From: Fimenecus sp964527585
GTDB taxonomy: Bacteria > Bacillota > Clostridia > Oscillospirales > Acutalibacteraceae
Direction: 5' to 3'
Assembly (NCBI GenBank): GCA_964527585.1
Contig: CAZGPE010000011.1
Coordinates: forward strand, 1 to 45,418
DNA: 45,418 nucleotides
In this document: positions 16,843 to 24,795 of the stretch, one piece after another
Layout: each line of letters begins with the position of its first letter
Position numbering within the stretch: the first letter of the stretch is position 1
Notes under the pieces: generated by a model
Told to the model about the DNA's origin: nothing
Databases searched by the model: none
What the model saw: only the letters and a program-made list of their open reading frames with translations
Program-made: the position numbers and the translations under genes

Positions 16843-17430
16843 TTATTTTTTCAAATATCCGCTCAAAAACATCTTCAGCATACCGTGGCTGTATGTACTA
16901 AGCGAATATTCGCCGTTACTCATACACCAATCGTACATCAATGCCCGTTCGAAAAGCGCATAGGCTTTAACAATATCATTGACGGAATACTCTTCCGAAA
17001 ATTCTCCGGACTGCTGAGCATCTAAAACAATAGATCGCAACAGTTTGTAATAAGTTCTGTTTCGGTCAAGCAAATGCTTTTCGCTTTTTGTTACAAGCTG
17101 AGAAGATAAAAGCGAAGCTAAAAGGTCAATTGAAACGCTGTTTTCAATCATCCTGAAAAGTTCGCTGTTCAAATACAGAAGTTTATCGAAACAAGTCATA
17201 TCATCGCTCATTGTTTTAATAAGTTCTTCGTATTTCTCATCAAACAAATAAGAAAGAGAAGATAACAAAGCATCTTTACTGCTGAAGTAATGATAAAACG
17301 AACCTTTCGAAGTTCCCGATTCGGACACTATATCATCCACAGTTGTATCGTCATATCCCTGCTCGTAAAAAAGTTTCCAAGCAGCCGAAACTATCTTTTT
17401 TTTGGTAAGTGAAGAATTCTTTTTACCCAT
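16843..17430 (-). CDS. TetR/AcrR family transcriptional regulator
   Basis: A 195-residue one-component regulator. The N-terminal helix-turn-helix (about 9-55) reads TKKKIVSAAWKLFYEQGYDDTTVDDIV followed by SESGTSKGSFYHYFSSKDAL, split here into two parts; the C-terminal two-thirds is a helical ligand-binding and dimerisation domain with no recognisable specificity. It begins 11 bases after the leuB stop with RBS CGGAGAAA, so it is probably the last gene of the leucine operon. The next strong terminator follows it. Candidate targets are putP or an unlinked gene; the TATAGAC repeats next to it are possible operators. Ligand unknown. Confidence 0.9.
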   Translation of the reverse strand: MGKKNSSLTKKKIVSAAWKLFYEQGYDDTTVDDIVSESGTSKGSFYHYFSSKDALLSSLSYLFDEKYEELIKTMSDDMTCFDKLLYLNSELFRMIENSVSIDLLASLLSSQLVTKSEKHLLDRNRTYYKLLRSIVLDAQQSGEFSEEYSVNDIVKAYALFERALMYDWCMSNGEYSLSTYSHGMLKMFLSGYLKK

Positions 17431-17441
17431 AAATTTCTCCG

Positions 17442-18512
17442 TTAGATATTAGCGGTAACAATATCGCCCATTTGTGAACAGGAAACTTTTTCAAAACCTT
17501 CTTCGAAAATATCGCCTGTACGGAAGCCGTCATCAAGAGCTTTATTAACAGCATTTTCTATTGCATCGGCTTCACGGGACATATCAAACGAATAACGAAG
17601 CATCATTGCCGCAGAAAGAATTGTTCCGAGAGGATTTGCAAGATCTTTACCCGCAATATCGGGAGCGGAACCGTGAATAGGTTCGTACATACCGAGAGTC
17701 GTATCGGAAAGAGAGGCACTCGGCATCATACCGATTGAACCGGTAAGCATTGAAGCTTCATCGGAAAGAATATCACCGAACATATTTTCCGTTACGACAA
17801 CATCGAACTGCATGGGATTTCTGATAAGTTGCATTGCGGTATTGTCAACAAGAATATCGCTGTATTCAACCTGCGGATATTCTTCTGAAAGACGGTGCAT
17901 TGTTTTTCTCCAAAGTCTTGAAGTATCAAGGACATTCGCCTTATCTACCGAGTGAAGTTTTTTACCTCTCTTCATTGCCGTTTCAAAAGCAACTCTACCT
18001 ATTCTTTCGATTTCATGTTCGGAATAAGGCATAATATCGGTTGCGACAAGTTCGCCGTCGATTTCTTCGGTTTTCTTTTCTCCGAAATAAACGCCGCCTG
18101 TAAGTTCACGGACAATAAGGAGATCTATTCCGTTACTTACGATTTCCTGCTTAAGCGGAGAAGCATTGGAGAGTTGCGGGAAAAGTTTTGTCGGACGGAG
18201 ATTCGCAAAAAGTCCGAGTTCTTTTCTTACTTTGAGAAGAGCTTTTTCGGGACGAATTGACGGATCAACGCTGTCCCATTTCGGTCCGCCTACCGCACCG
18301 AGTAACACGCTGTCTGAGTTTTTACATTTTTCAATTCCTTCATCGGTAATCGGTACTCCGTATTTATCAATTGAGCATCCGCCGATGTCAACATAGTCAT
18401 AATTGAAAGTATGTCCGTACTTCTCAGCTATTTTATCCATTACTTTAATTGCCTGAGCGACTATTTCGGGACCTATTCCGTCGCCTGACAAAACCGTTAT
18501 GTTTTTAGTCAT
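17442..18512 (-). CDS. leuB: 3-isopropylmalate dehydrogenase LeuB
   Basis: The 356-residue NAD-dependent dehydrogenase that oxidises and decarboxylates 3-isopropylmalate to 2-ketoisocaproate, the last specific step of leucine synthesis. Visible: N-terminal ITVLSGDGIGPEI, the substrate-binding Arg block KVRKELGLFANLRP, RELTGGVYFGE and the NAD-binding EPIHGSAPDIAGKDLANP. Two ATGs are in frame at 18518 and 18512. AAGGAG ends one base before the first and seven before the second, so the second is used; the gene then overlaps the leuD stop by eight bases (ATGACTAA), indicating coupling. Followed by the TetR-family gene. Confidence 0.98.
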   Translation of the reverse strand: MTKNITVLSGDGIGPEIVAQAIKVMDKIAEKYGHTFNYDYVDIGGCSIDKYGVPITDEGIEKCKNSDSVLLGAVGGPKWDSVDPSIRPEKALLKVRKELGLFANLRPTKLFPQLSNASPLKQEIVSNGIDLLIVRELTGGVYFGEKKTEEIDGELVATDIMPYSEHEIERIGRVAFETAMKRGKKLHSVDKANVLDTSRLWRKTMHRLSEEYPQVEYSDILVDNTAMQLIRNPMQFDVVVTENMFGDILSDEASMLTGSIGMMPSASLSDTTLGMYEPIHGSAPDIAGKDLANPLGTILSAAMMLRYSFDMSREADAIENAVNKALDDGFRTGDIFEEGFEKVSCSQMGDIVTANI

Positions 18513-18999
18513 TTTCATTCTCCTTGAGTGAAGCGAGCAATCCGCCCTTTGCGATTATATTTTGAATAAATTCGGGGAAAGGCTGAGCTTTGTATGTTTT
18601 TCCCGTTGTCATATCGGAAATAACGCCGGTATCGAAATCAACTTTTACCTCATCGCCCGCATTTATTTCTTCCGCAGCCTGTTCACATTCGAGAATCGGC
18701 AAACCGATGTTAATCGCATTTCTGTAAAAAATTCTCGCAAAACTCTTTGCGATTACGCAACCGGTACCGCAAGTTTTAATTACAAGCGGAGCGTGTTCAC
18801 GGGAAGAACCGCATCCGAAATTCCAGCCGGCAACCATTATATCGCCGTTTTTTACATTTTTTACAAACTCCGTGTCAATGTCTTCCATACAGTGAAGCGC
18901 AAGTTCTTTGGCATCGGAAGTATTGAGATAACGGGCAGGAATAATAACATCCGTGTCAACATTATCCGGATATTTGAAAACTTTACCTTGAGTGTTCAT
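18505..18999 (-). CDS. leuD: 3-isopropylmalate dehydratase small subunit LeuD
   Basis: The 164-residue swivelling subunit of isopropylmalate isomerase, which with LeuC moves the hydroxyl from C2 to C3 of isopropylmalate through 2-isopropylmaleate. The N-terminus has DNVDTDVIIPARYL, and AGWNFGCGSSREHAP is the substrate-loop signature. The short length fits the HacB/LeuD type found in Clostridia and archaea. RBS AAGAGGT precedes the ATG, which lies 12 bases after the leuC stop. Its end overlaps leuB. Confidence 0.97.
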   Translation of the reverse strand: MNTQGKVFKYPDNVDTDVIIPARYLNTSDAKELALHCMEDIDTEFVKNVKNGDIMVAGWNFGCGSSREHAPLVIKTCGTGCVIAKSFARIFYRNAINIGLPILECEQAAEEINAGDEVKVDFDTGVISDMTTGKTYKAQPFPEFIQNIIAKGGLLASLKENEND

Positions 19000-19011
19000 A
19001 ACTTTTACCTC

Positions 19012-20271
19012 TTATTTCTCCTGCAATTGTGTGATATATCCTGTCAGTGCACTTGCCGCAGCGGTATAAGGGCTCGCAAGATAAACTTCGCTCTTAATAT
19101 GTCCCATTCTGCCGACAAAGTTTCTGTTGGTTGTTGAAATACAACGCTCGCCTTCGGCAAGTATTCCCATATATCCGCCCAAACACGGTCCGCAGGTTGG
19201 AGTGGAAACAACCGCTCCCGCATCAATAAATGCGGAAACATAGCCTCTTTCGACACATTCTTTCATTATCTGCATTGTTGCCGGAATAATGATACAGCGT
19301 ACACCGTCCTTAACTTTCTTACCGTTAAGAACCTCATAAGCCGCCTGCATATCTTCCATTCTTCCGTTAGTACAACTTCCGATAACAACCTGATCTATTT
19401 TTATTTCTCCGAGTTCGCTTGCCGGATGGGTATTTTCGGGAAGATGAGGACAACTGACGGTGGGGACGATTTTCGAAAGATCTATTTCTATTGTTTTTTC
19501 GTAAATCGCATCTTCATCGGCAGTGAAAATTTCGGGCTTTCGTTCACTTCTTGACTCAAGATAAGCCAAAGTACATTCATCAACGGGGAAAATTCCGTTT
19601 TTGGCACCTGCTTCGATTGCCATATTGCAAATACAAAGTCTGTCATCCATCGAGAGAGTTTTTACTCCGTCTCCGGTAAATTCCATACTCTTATAAAGTG
19701 CACCGTCAACTCCGATCATTCCGATAATCGTAAGAATTACATCTTTTCCGCTGCAATTTTTCGGAAGTTTTCCTTTAAGTTCGAAACGAATCGCCGACGG
19801 AACCTTAAACCATGCCATTCCGGTTGCCATTCCCGCCGCCATATCGGTTGAACCGACGCCTGTCGAAAATGCGCCCAATGCACCGTAAGTACAGGTATGG
19901 CTGTCCGCACCGATTATACAATCGCCTGCTGTAACAACGCCCTGTTCGGGAAGAAGTGCGTGCTCAATGCCCATTTTACCGACATCGTAAAAATGGCTTA
20001 CACAGTGTTCACACGCAAACTCACGGCACTGCTTTGACTGTTGAGCCGCTTTAATATCTTTATTGGGAACAAAGTGGTCAAGAACAATAGCGATATGGTC
20101 TTTATCAAAAACCTTATTAAATCCGGCTTTCTTAAATTCATTTACCGCAACCGGTGTTGTTATATCGTTACCGAGAACAATATCCAATTTCGCATTTATA
20201 AGCTGACCTGCTTCAACGCTTTCAAGTCCTGCGTGCGAAGCGAGAATCTTTTGGGTCATTGTCATTCCCAT
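19012..20271 (-). CDS. leuC: 3-isopropylmalate dehydratase large subunit LeuC
   Basis: The 419-residue catalytic subunit of isopropylmalate isomerase, an aconitase-superfamily enzyme holding a [4Fe-4S] cluster. Cluster cysteines are in VIGSCTNGRMEDM and in TPTCGPCLGG; GADSHTCTYGALGAF is the substrate-binding signature. The size fits the homoaconitase-like type rather than the longer enterobacterial LeuC. Start choice: the ATG at 20271 (MGMTMTQKIL) is eight bases from AAAGGAG; an upstream in-frame ATG at 20301 would overlap leuA and lacks an RBS. Lies between leuA and leuD in the operon. Confidence 0.97.
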   Translation of the reverse strand: MGMTMTQKILASHAGLESVEAGQLINAKLDIVLGNDITTPVAVNEFKKAGFNKVFDKDHIAIVLDHFVPNKDIKAAQQSKQCREFACEHCVSHFYDVGKMGIEHALLPEQGVVTAGDCIIGADSHTCTYGALGAFSTGVGSTDMAAGMATGMAWFKVPSAIRFELKGKLPKNCSGKDVILTIIGMIGVDGALYKSMEFTGDGVKTLSMDDRLCICNMAIEAGAKNGIFPVDECTLAYLESRSERKPEIFTADEDAIYEKTIEIDLSKIVPTVSCPHLPENTHPASELGEIKIDQVVIGSCTNGRMEDMQAAYEVLNGKKVKDGVRCIIIPATMQIMKECVERGYVSAFIDAGAVVSTPTCGPCLGGYMGILAEGERCISTTNRNFVGRMGHIKSEVYLASPYTAAASALTGYITQLQEK

Positions 20272-20284
20272 TTTATTCACTCCT

Positions 20285-21946
20285 TTATGCTTTAAGTCCA
20301 CGGTTTACCGCTGAGAAAAGTGCATTGATTGAAGCGGCGATAATATCGTCGTTTACACCGGCACCCCATACGAGTTTTCCGTTATCGAGAGTTATGCCGA
20401 CATAGGAAATAGCCTGAGAAGACGAACCCTTTGTCAAAGCGTGTTCCTCATAAGTAAGTTCGGAGAACGAAACTCCGAGATTGTTTTTAATTGCATTGCT
20501 GACTGCATCAAGGCGTCCGTTACCGTTAGCGACAAGTTCTTTTGTCTCTCCGTTTACCTCAACCGTAAGCATAACTTTGATTGTTTCCGAACGCACAAAG
20601 TGATAGTCAACAAGTTTAATACCGTCGTTTATGTTTATATAGTTATCCGTAAATGCTTTAAGCACTTCATCGGCGGAAAGTTCCGCATGAGCGTGATCGG
20701 AAATACTCTTAACCGTATATCCGACATCTTCACGCATTTTCTTGGGAAGGTCAAATCCGAACTGATGCTCAAGGAGATAACCGATACCGCCTTTGCCCGA
20801 CTGAGAGTTGATGCGGATAACATCGGTTTCATACTGACGGCCTACATCTGCCGGGTCAATCGGAAGATAAGGAACTGTCCATTTATCGCATTTCGTGTCT
20901 TCACGGTACTGCATACCTTTTGCAATCGCATCCTGATGTGAACCGGAAAATGCGGCAAAAACAAGTTTACCCGCATAAGGCTGTCTGTCATAAACGGTCA
21001 TTCCCGTATTCTTCTCATAAACGGAAACGATTTTAGGCATATCGGTAAAATCGAGTTCGGGTTCAACGCCCTGTGCGTACATATTCATCGCAAGTGTTAC
21101 AATGTCAACATTTCCCGTGCGTTCCCCGTTACCGAAAATCGTTCCTTCGATTCTGTCTGCGCCTGCCAAAATTCCGAGTTCGGAATCGGCAACCGCACAT
21201 CCACGGTCATTATGCGGATGAAGAGAAACAACAACACTGTCTCTGTATTTAAGGTTTTCACACATATATTCAACCTGATCCGCATAAACATGAGGCGATG
21301 AAAGTTCGACTGTAACAGGCAAATTTATTATTGCTTTTCTGTCGGGAGTGGGTTTCCAAACATCAAGAACCGCATTGCACACTTCAAGCGCAAATTCGGG
21401 TTCCGTACCGGTAAAAGATTCAGGAGAATACTCATAACGGTAGTTAATTCCCATTTCTTTTGCTATGTTTTCAAACAAAACCGCACCGTCAACGGCAATT
21501 TTAAGAATTTCTTCTTTGGATTTTTTGAAAACCTGCTCACGCTGAGCGAGTGAAGTGGAATTGTAAAGATGAACAATAGCGTTTTTACATCCCTTAAGTG
21601 CATCGAATGTTTTTCTGATAATATGTTCACGGCTTTGAGTAAGAACCTGAACCGTAACATCATCCGGTATCATATCGTTTTCGATAAGTGTTCTCAAAAA
21701 ATTATATTCCGTCTCGGAAGCAGCGGGAAATCCGACTTCGATTTCCTTGAATCCTACATCAACCAACAGTTTGAAAAACTCAAGTTTTTCTTCAAGGCTC
21801 ATCGGCACGATAAGAGACTGGTTACCGTCTCTCAAGTCAACCGAACACCAAATCGGCGGTTTTTCGATATATGTTTTATCCATCCATTTTCTCGATGGGT
21901 TTTTCACGGGGAAAAACTGTCTTGTATAACTCGAAGTGTTTTTCAT
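20285..21946 (-). CDS. leuA: 2-isopropylmalate synthase LeuA
   Basis: The 553-residue enzyme that condenses 2-ketoisovalerate with acetyl-CoA, the committed step to leucine. It is the long type related to actinobacterial LeuA: a DLRDGNQS motif near residues 37-44 of the HMGL-like barrel, the metal-binding SLHPHNDRG motif, GTIFGNGERTGNVD, and a C-terminal LeuA dimerisation/regulatory domain (about 420-553), where leucine feedback would bind. RBS AAGGAG is before the ATG; it starts 12 bases after ridA. Family members with this architecture can also be citramalate or other acylmalate synthases, but the leuCDB neighbours support LeuA. Confidence 0.95.
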   Translation of the reverse strand: MKNTSSYTRQFFPVKNPSRKWMDKTYIEKPPIWCSVDLRDGNQSLIVPMSLEEKLEFFKLLVDVGFKEIEVGFPAASETEYNFLRTLIENDMIPDDVTVQVLTQSREHIIRKTFDALKGCKNAIVHLYNSTSLAQREQVFKKSKEEILKIAVDGAVLFENIAKEMGINYRYEYSPESFTGTEPEFALEVCNAVLDVWKPTPDRKAIINLPVTVELSSPHVYADQVEYMCENLKYRDSVVVSLHPHNDRGCAVADSELGILAGADRIEGTIFGNGERTGNVDIVTLAMNMYAQGVEPELDFTDMPKIVSVYEKNTGMTVYDRQPYAGKLVFAAFSGSHQDAIAKGMQYREDTKCDKWTVPYLPIDPADVGRQYETDVIRINSQSGKGGIGYLLEHQFGFDLPKKMREDVGYTVKSISDHAHAELSADEVLKAFTDNYININDGIKLVDYHFVRSETIKVMLTVEVNGETKELVANGNGRLDAVSNAIKNNLGVSFSELTYEEHALTKGSSSQAISYVGITLDNGKLVWGAGVNDDIIAASINALFSAVNRGLKA

Positions 21947-21958
21947 TATTGCAACTCC

Positions 21959-22330
21959 TTATATCTGAGCGATTACTTCAACTTCTACCAATGCACCCTT
22001 GGGAAGTCCTTTTACTTCAACACAGCTTCTTGCGGGAGCGTTAGTTATATATTCGCCGTACACCTCATTAAAGGGAACAAAATCGGCTATATTAGCTAAA
22101 AAGCAAGTTGTTTTTATTACATTGTCAAACGATGTACCTGCCTGTTCGAGTACGGCTTTGAGATTTTCCATAACTCTCTTTGTTTGAGTTTTTATATCGT
22201 CTCCGACAATAACGCCCTGTTCCGGATCAAGAGCGATTTGACCCGAAGTATAAACCGTTCCGTTTACCGAAATTGCCTGTGAATACGGTCCGATAGCTTT
22301 CGGAGCTTTATTTGTTGTTATTTTTTCCAT
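21959..22330 (-). CDS. ridA: RidA family reactive-intermediate deaminase
   Basis: A 123-residue YjgF/YER057c/UK114 protein. RidA speeds hydrolysis of 2-aminoacrylate and 2-aminocrotonate, the enamine/imine products of PLP dehydratases such as IlvA, protecting other PLP enzymes. Signature parts seen: APKAIGPYSQAI near the N-terminus, VYTSGQIALDP, and the catalytic Arg region APARSCVEVKGLPKGALVEVE. RBS AAAGGAG is good. It starts 18 bases after ilvA, the enzyme that makes its substrate, which supports the true RidA role rather than one of the related Rid subfamilies. Confidence 0.95.
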   Translation of the reverse strand: MEKITTNKAPKAIGPYSQAISVNGTVYTSGQIALDPEQGVIVGDDIKTQTKRVMENLKAVLEQAGTSFDNVIKTTCFLANIADFVPFNEVYGEYITNAPARSCVEVKGLPKGALVEVEVIAQI

Positions 22331-22348
22331 AATTATTATCTCCTTTAA

Positions 22349-23551
22349 TCAAAAAAGTTTAAGTCCCGCATCTTCGAGGGCTTTTTGAATTGAATTTATA
22401 TGTTCGAAATTTCTCGTTTCGAGAGTTACGGTAAGATAACATCCGTTAACATCCGATCCCTCATGAGAATGTTCATGATAAACTGCGGTAACATTTCCGC
22501 CCTGTTCCGCAATGATTTTAGACACTTTAAGAAGCTGACCGGGTTTATCGGAAAGTTCGATATTAAACTGACACGATCTTCCCGACATAAGAAGACCTCT
22601 TGCAATTACTCTCGAAAGAATCGTAACATCAATATTTCCGCCCGATACTACGCAAACGGCTTTTTTGCCTTTAAGGTCAATTTTATCAAACATTGCAGCC
22701 GCAACGGGAACCGCACCGGCACCTTCGGCAACAAGTTTATGCTGTTCCATCAATGCGAGAATAGCCGCCGAAATCTCATCATCGGTAACAGTAACTATTT
22801 CATCGACATATTTTGAACAGATTTCGTATGTAAGGTCGCCAGGCTCCTTAACTGCGATACCGTCGGCAATCGTTTTCACTTTTTTGAGTGTCTCTATTTT
22901 TCCGTCTGAAATCGACTGTTTCATAGACGGTGCGCCTGCGGCTTGAACACCGTAAACCTTAACATTCGGATTTAACTGTTTAATCGCAAAAGCAACGCCC
23001 GAAATAAGTCCGCCGCCGCCGATAGGAACGATTACGGCATCAAGGTCGGGGATCTGTTCGTAAAGTTCAAGCGCTATTGTACCCTGTCCTGCGATAACAT
23101 CGGGATCGTTAAACGGATGGATAAAGGTATATCCGTTTTCATCACGAAGTTCAAGTGCTTTCTTATATGCATCGTCATAAACTCCGTTAACAAGACAAAT
23201 TTCGGCACCGTAACTCTTTGTTGCCTCGATTTTCGAAATCGGCGCTCCGTCGGGAAGACAAATCGTTGCTTTAATTCCGTTCTTCTGTGCGGCAAGAGCA
23301 ACTCCCTGAGCATGATTTCCCGCCGAGCAGGCAATAACGCCTTTTGCTTTTTCTTCCTCGGTAAGTTGAGACATCTTATAATAAGCACCTCTTACCTTAA
23401 ACGAACCGGTAACCTGCAAATTCTCGGTTTTCAAATAAAGTTCCGTGCCGGGTTTAAGTTTGGGTGCGTATATAACATCTGTCTTTCTGGCAACATTTTT
23501 CAGCACATAACTTGCTTTATAGATGTTGTCGAGTGTTAATTTACTGTTCAT
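22349..23551 (-). CDS. ilvA: Threonine ammonia-lyase with C-terminal ACT domain
   Basis: The 400-residue PLP enzyme that turns threonine into 2-ketobutyrate and ammonia, the first step to isoleucine. The PLP lysine is K52 in TGSFKVRGA; the phosphate-binding glycine loop is PIGGGGLISG; SAGNHAQG is also typical. The last 75 residues form one ACT domain (FNIELSDKPGQLLKVSKI). This single-ACT, about 400-residue form is usual in Gram-positive bacteria, where it can be biosynthetic or catabolic; the position inside the ilv-leu operon argues for biosynthesis, with feedback by isoleucine or valine at the ACT domain. RBS AAGGAG. A 47-base gap after the DUF815 gene has no terminator. Confidence 0.95.
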   Translation of the reverse strand: MNSKLTLDNIYKASYVLKNVARKTDVIYAPKLKPGTELYLKTENLQVTGSFKVRGAYYKMSQLTEEEKAKGVIACSAGNHAQGVALAAQKNGIKATICLPDGAPISKIEATKSYGAEICLVNGVYDDAYKKALELRDENGYTFIHPFNDPDVIAGQGTIALELYEQIPDLDAVIVPIGGGGLISGVAFAIKQLNPNVKVYGVQAAGAPSMKQSISDGKIETLKKVKTIADGIAVKEPGDLTYEICSKYVDEIVTVTDDEISAAILALMEQHKLVAEGAGAVPVAAAMFDKIDLKGKKAVCVVSGGNIDVTILSRVIARGLLMSGRSCQFNIELSDKPGQLLKVSKIIAEQGGNVTAVYHEHSHEGSDVNGCYLTVTLETRNFEHINSIQKALEDAGLKLF

Positions 23552-23598
23552 AGGTTTTCTTCTCCTTTTTCACCATAGCGCTTTCACTCGACTTATGG

Positions 23599-24780
23599 TT
23601 ATAACAAACTGTTAATAAACTGCTCTGCCGCTCTCGGAGAACGGGAACCTTTTGCAAGCGCAAACGCTTCCGCTTTTATATCAAGTTCGGCAAAAGATAT
23701 ATTCAAATCGGCTTTTTGAGCCAACTGATGTACAATTTCAAGATACAAAGCCTTACTCGGCTTTGAAAAATACACAACAAGTCCGAAACGGTCGGAGAGA
23801 GACATAAGTTCTTGCATTGTATCCGCACGGTGAACATCATCGGTCCCCTGCCTTTCGGCAAAACTTTCTTTAACAATATGGCGTCTGTTACTTGTAGCGA
23901 CAATAACGGCGTTACTTGATTTTGCCGATGCGGAACCTTCGAGAACCGCTTTGAGCATACTGAAACAGTCGTCGTTTTTATTAAATGAAAGGTCGTCGAT
24001 AAAAATAATAAACTTAAGAGGATTTCCTTCGATTTTGGACATTATATACGGCAAATCGAAAAGTTGGTCTTTTCTAAGTTCGATAAGACGCACACCGTCA
24101 TTATAAAAATGATTTGCACAGGCTTTAACGGTAGAAGATTTTCCCGTTCCGGCATCTCCGCACAAAAGAGTATTCGCTGCGGGTTTTCCGTCAATCAATG
24201 CCTGTATATTCGCATAAACCTGTCTTCTTTCGCTTTCGTATCCGACAAAATCGTCAAGAGAAATATCGTCCGCAAAATCAATCGGTTCGATTTTTCCGTC
24301 GGTAATCTTAAACATTTTCGAAGTGGCAAAAATTCCGTATCCGCAAGATGAGATGTTTTCAACTCTCCGGCTGTAAAGATCGGAAAAATCCACATATTCG
24401 TTTTCGAAATTCGGAATATAGGACTGAGAAAGACCGTCGCATATATCGGAACTTTTTATTAAAGTCAAGCGGGAAAGTATTTCAAGTTCTAAACCGCAAT
24501 TATCTTCAAGCGATTTCGGAACCTCTTTACCCTGCGCTTTAAGAACGATAAATCTGTTTTCGCTCTCGCAAACGGCGATTTTCAAAAAATCCGAAAAACT
24601 GTTGTTATAGCAGGCAAGAGAAGCGATAAATTCACCGTACAAATTCGCCTTTTGACAAATATCACCGTCCGCCTTCAAGACCTTGAGCAAGGCCGCCATA
24701 GGAGCCTTGCTCAAAATGTCCCTGAATACATTGAACGACGATATGTTACAAATCAATTCTTTCTTGTTATGACTGTCCAT
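23599..24780 (-). CDS. DUF815 family AAA+ ATPase
   Basis: A 393-residue ATPase of the DUF815 family, whose cellular role is not established. Walker A is GDAGTGKSS at 208-216; Walker B is FIIFIDDLSF near 255-265; a sensor-like ATSNRRHIVKE and an arginine-rich DRFGLVVYF stretch follow, as in the AAA+ fold. The N-terminal 170 residues are helical with no known motif. The gene lies 15 bases after ilvD and before ilvA with only a weak RBS, so its translation may be coupled to ilvD. Nothing in it points to branched-chain amino acid metabolism; it could be a passenger in the operon or a remodelling factor for one of its iron-sulfur or multimeric enzymes, which is speculation. Confidence 0.88.
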   Translation of the reverse strand: MDSHNKKELICNISSFNVFRDILSKAPMAALLKVLKADGDICQKANLYGEFIASLACYNNSFSDFLKIAVCESENRFIVLKAQGKEVPKSLEDNCGLELEILSRLTLIKSSDICDGLSQSYIPNFENEYVDFSDLYSRRVENISSCGYGIFATSKMFKITDGKIEPIDFADDISLDDFVGYESERRQVYANIQALIDGKPAANTLLCGDAGTGKSSTVKACANHFYNDGVRLIELRKDQLFDLPYIMSKIEGNPLKFIIFIDDLSFNKNDDCFSMLKAVLEGSASAKSSNAVIVATSNRRHIVKESFAERQGTDDVHRADTMQELMSLSDRFGLVVYFSKPSKALYLEIVHQLAQKADLNISFAELDIKAEAFALAKGSRSPRAAEQFINSLL

Positions 24781-24795
24781 ATCCGTTACCCTGAA

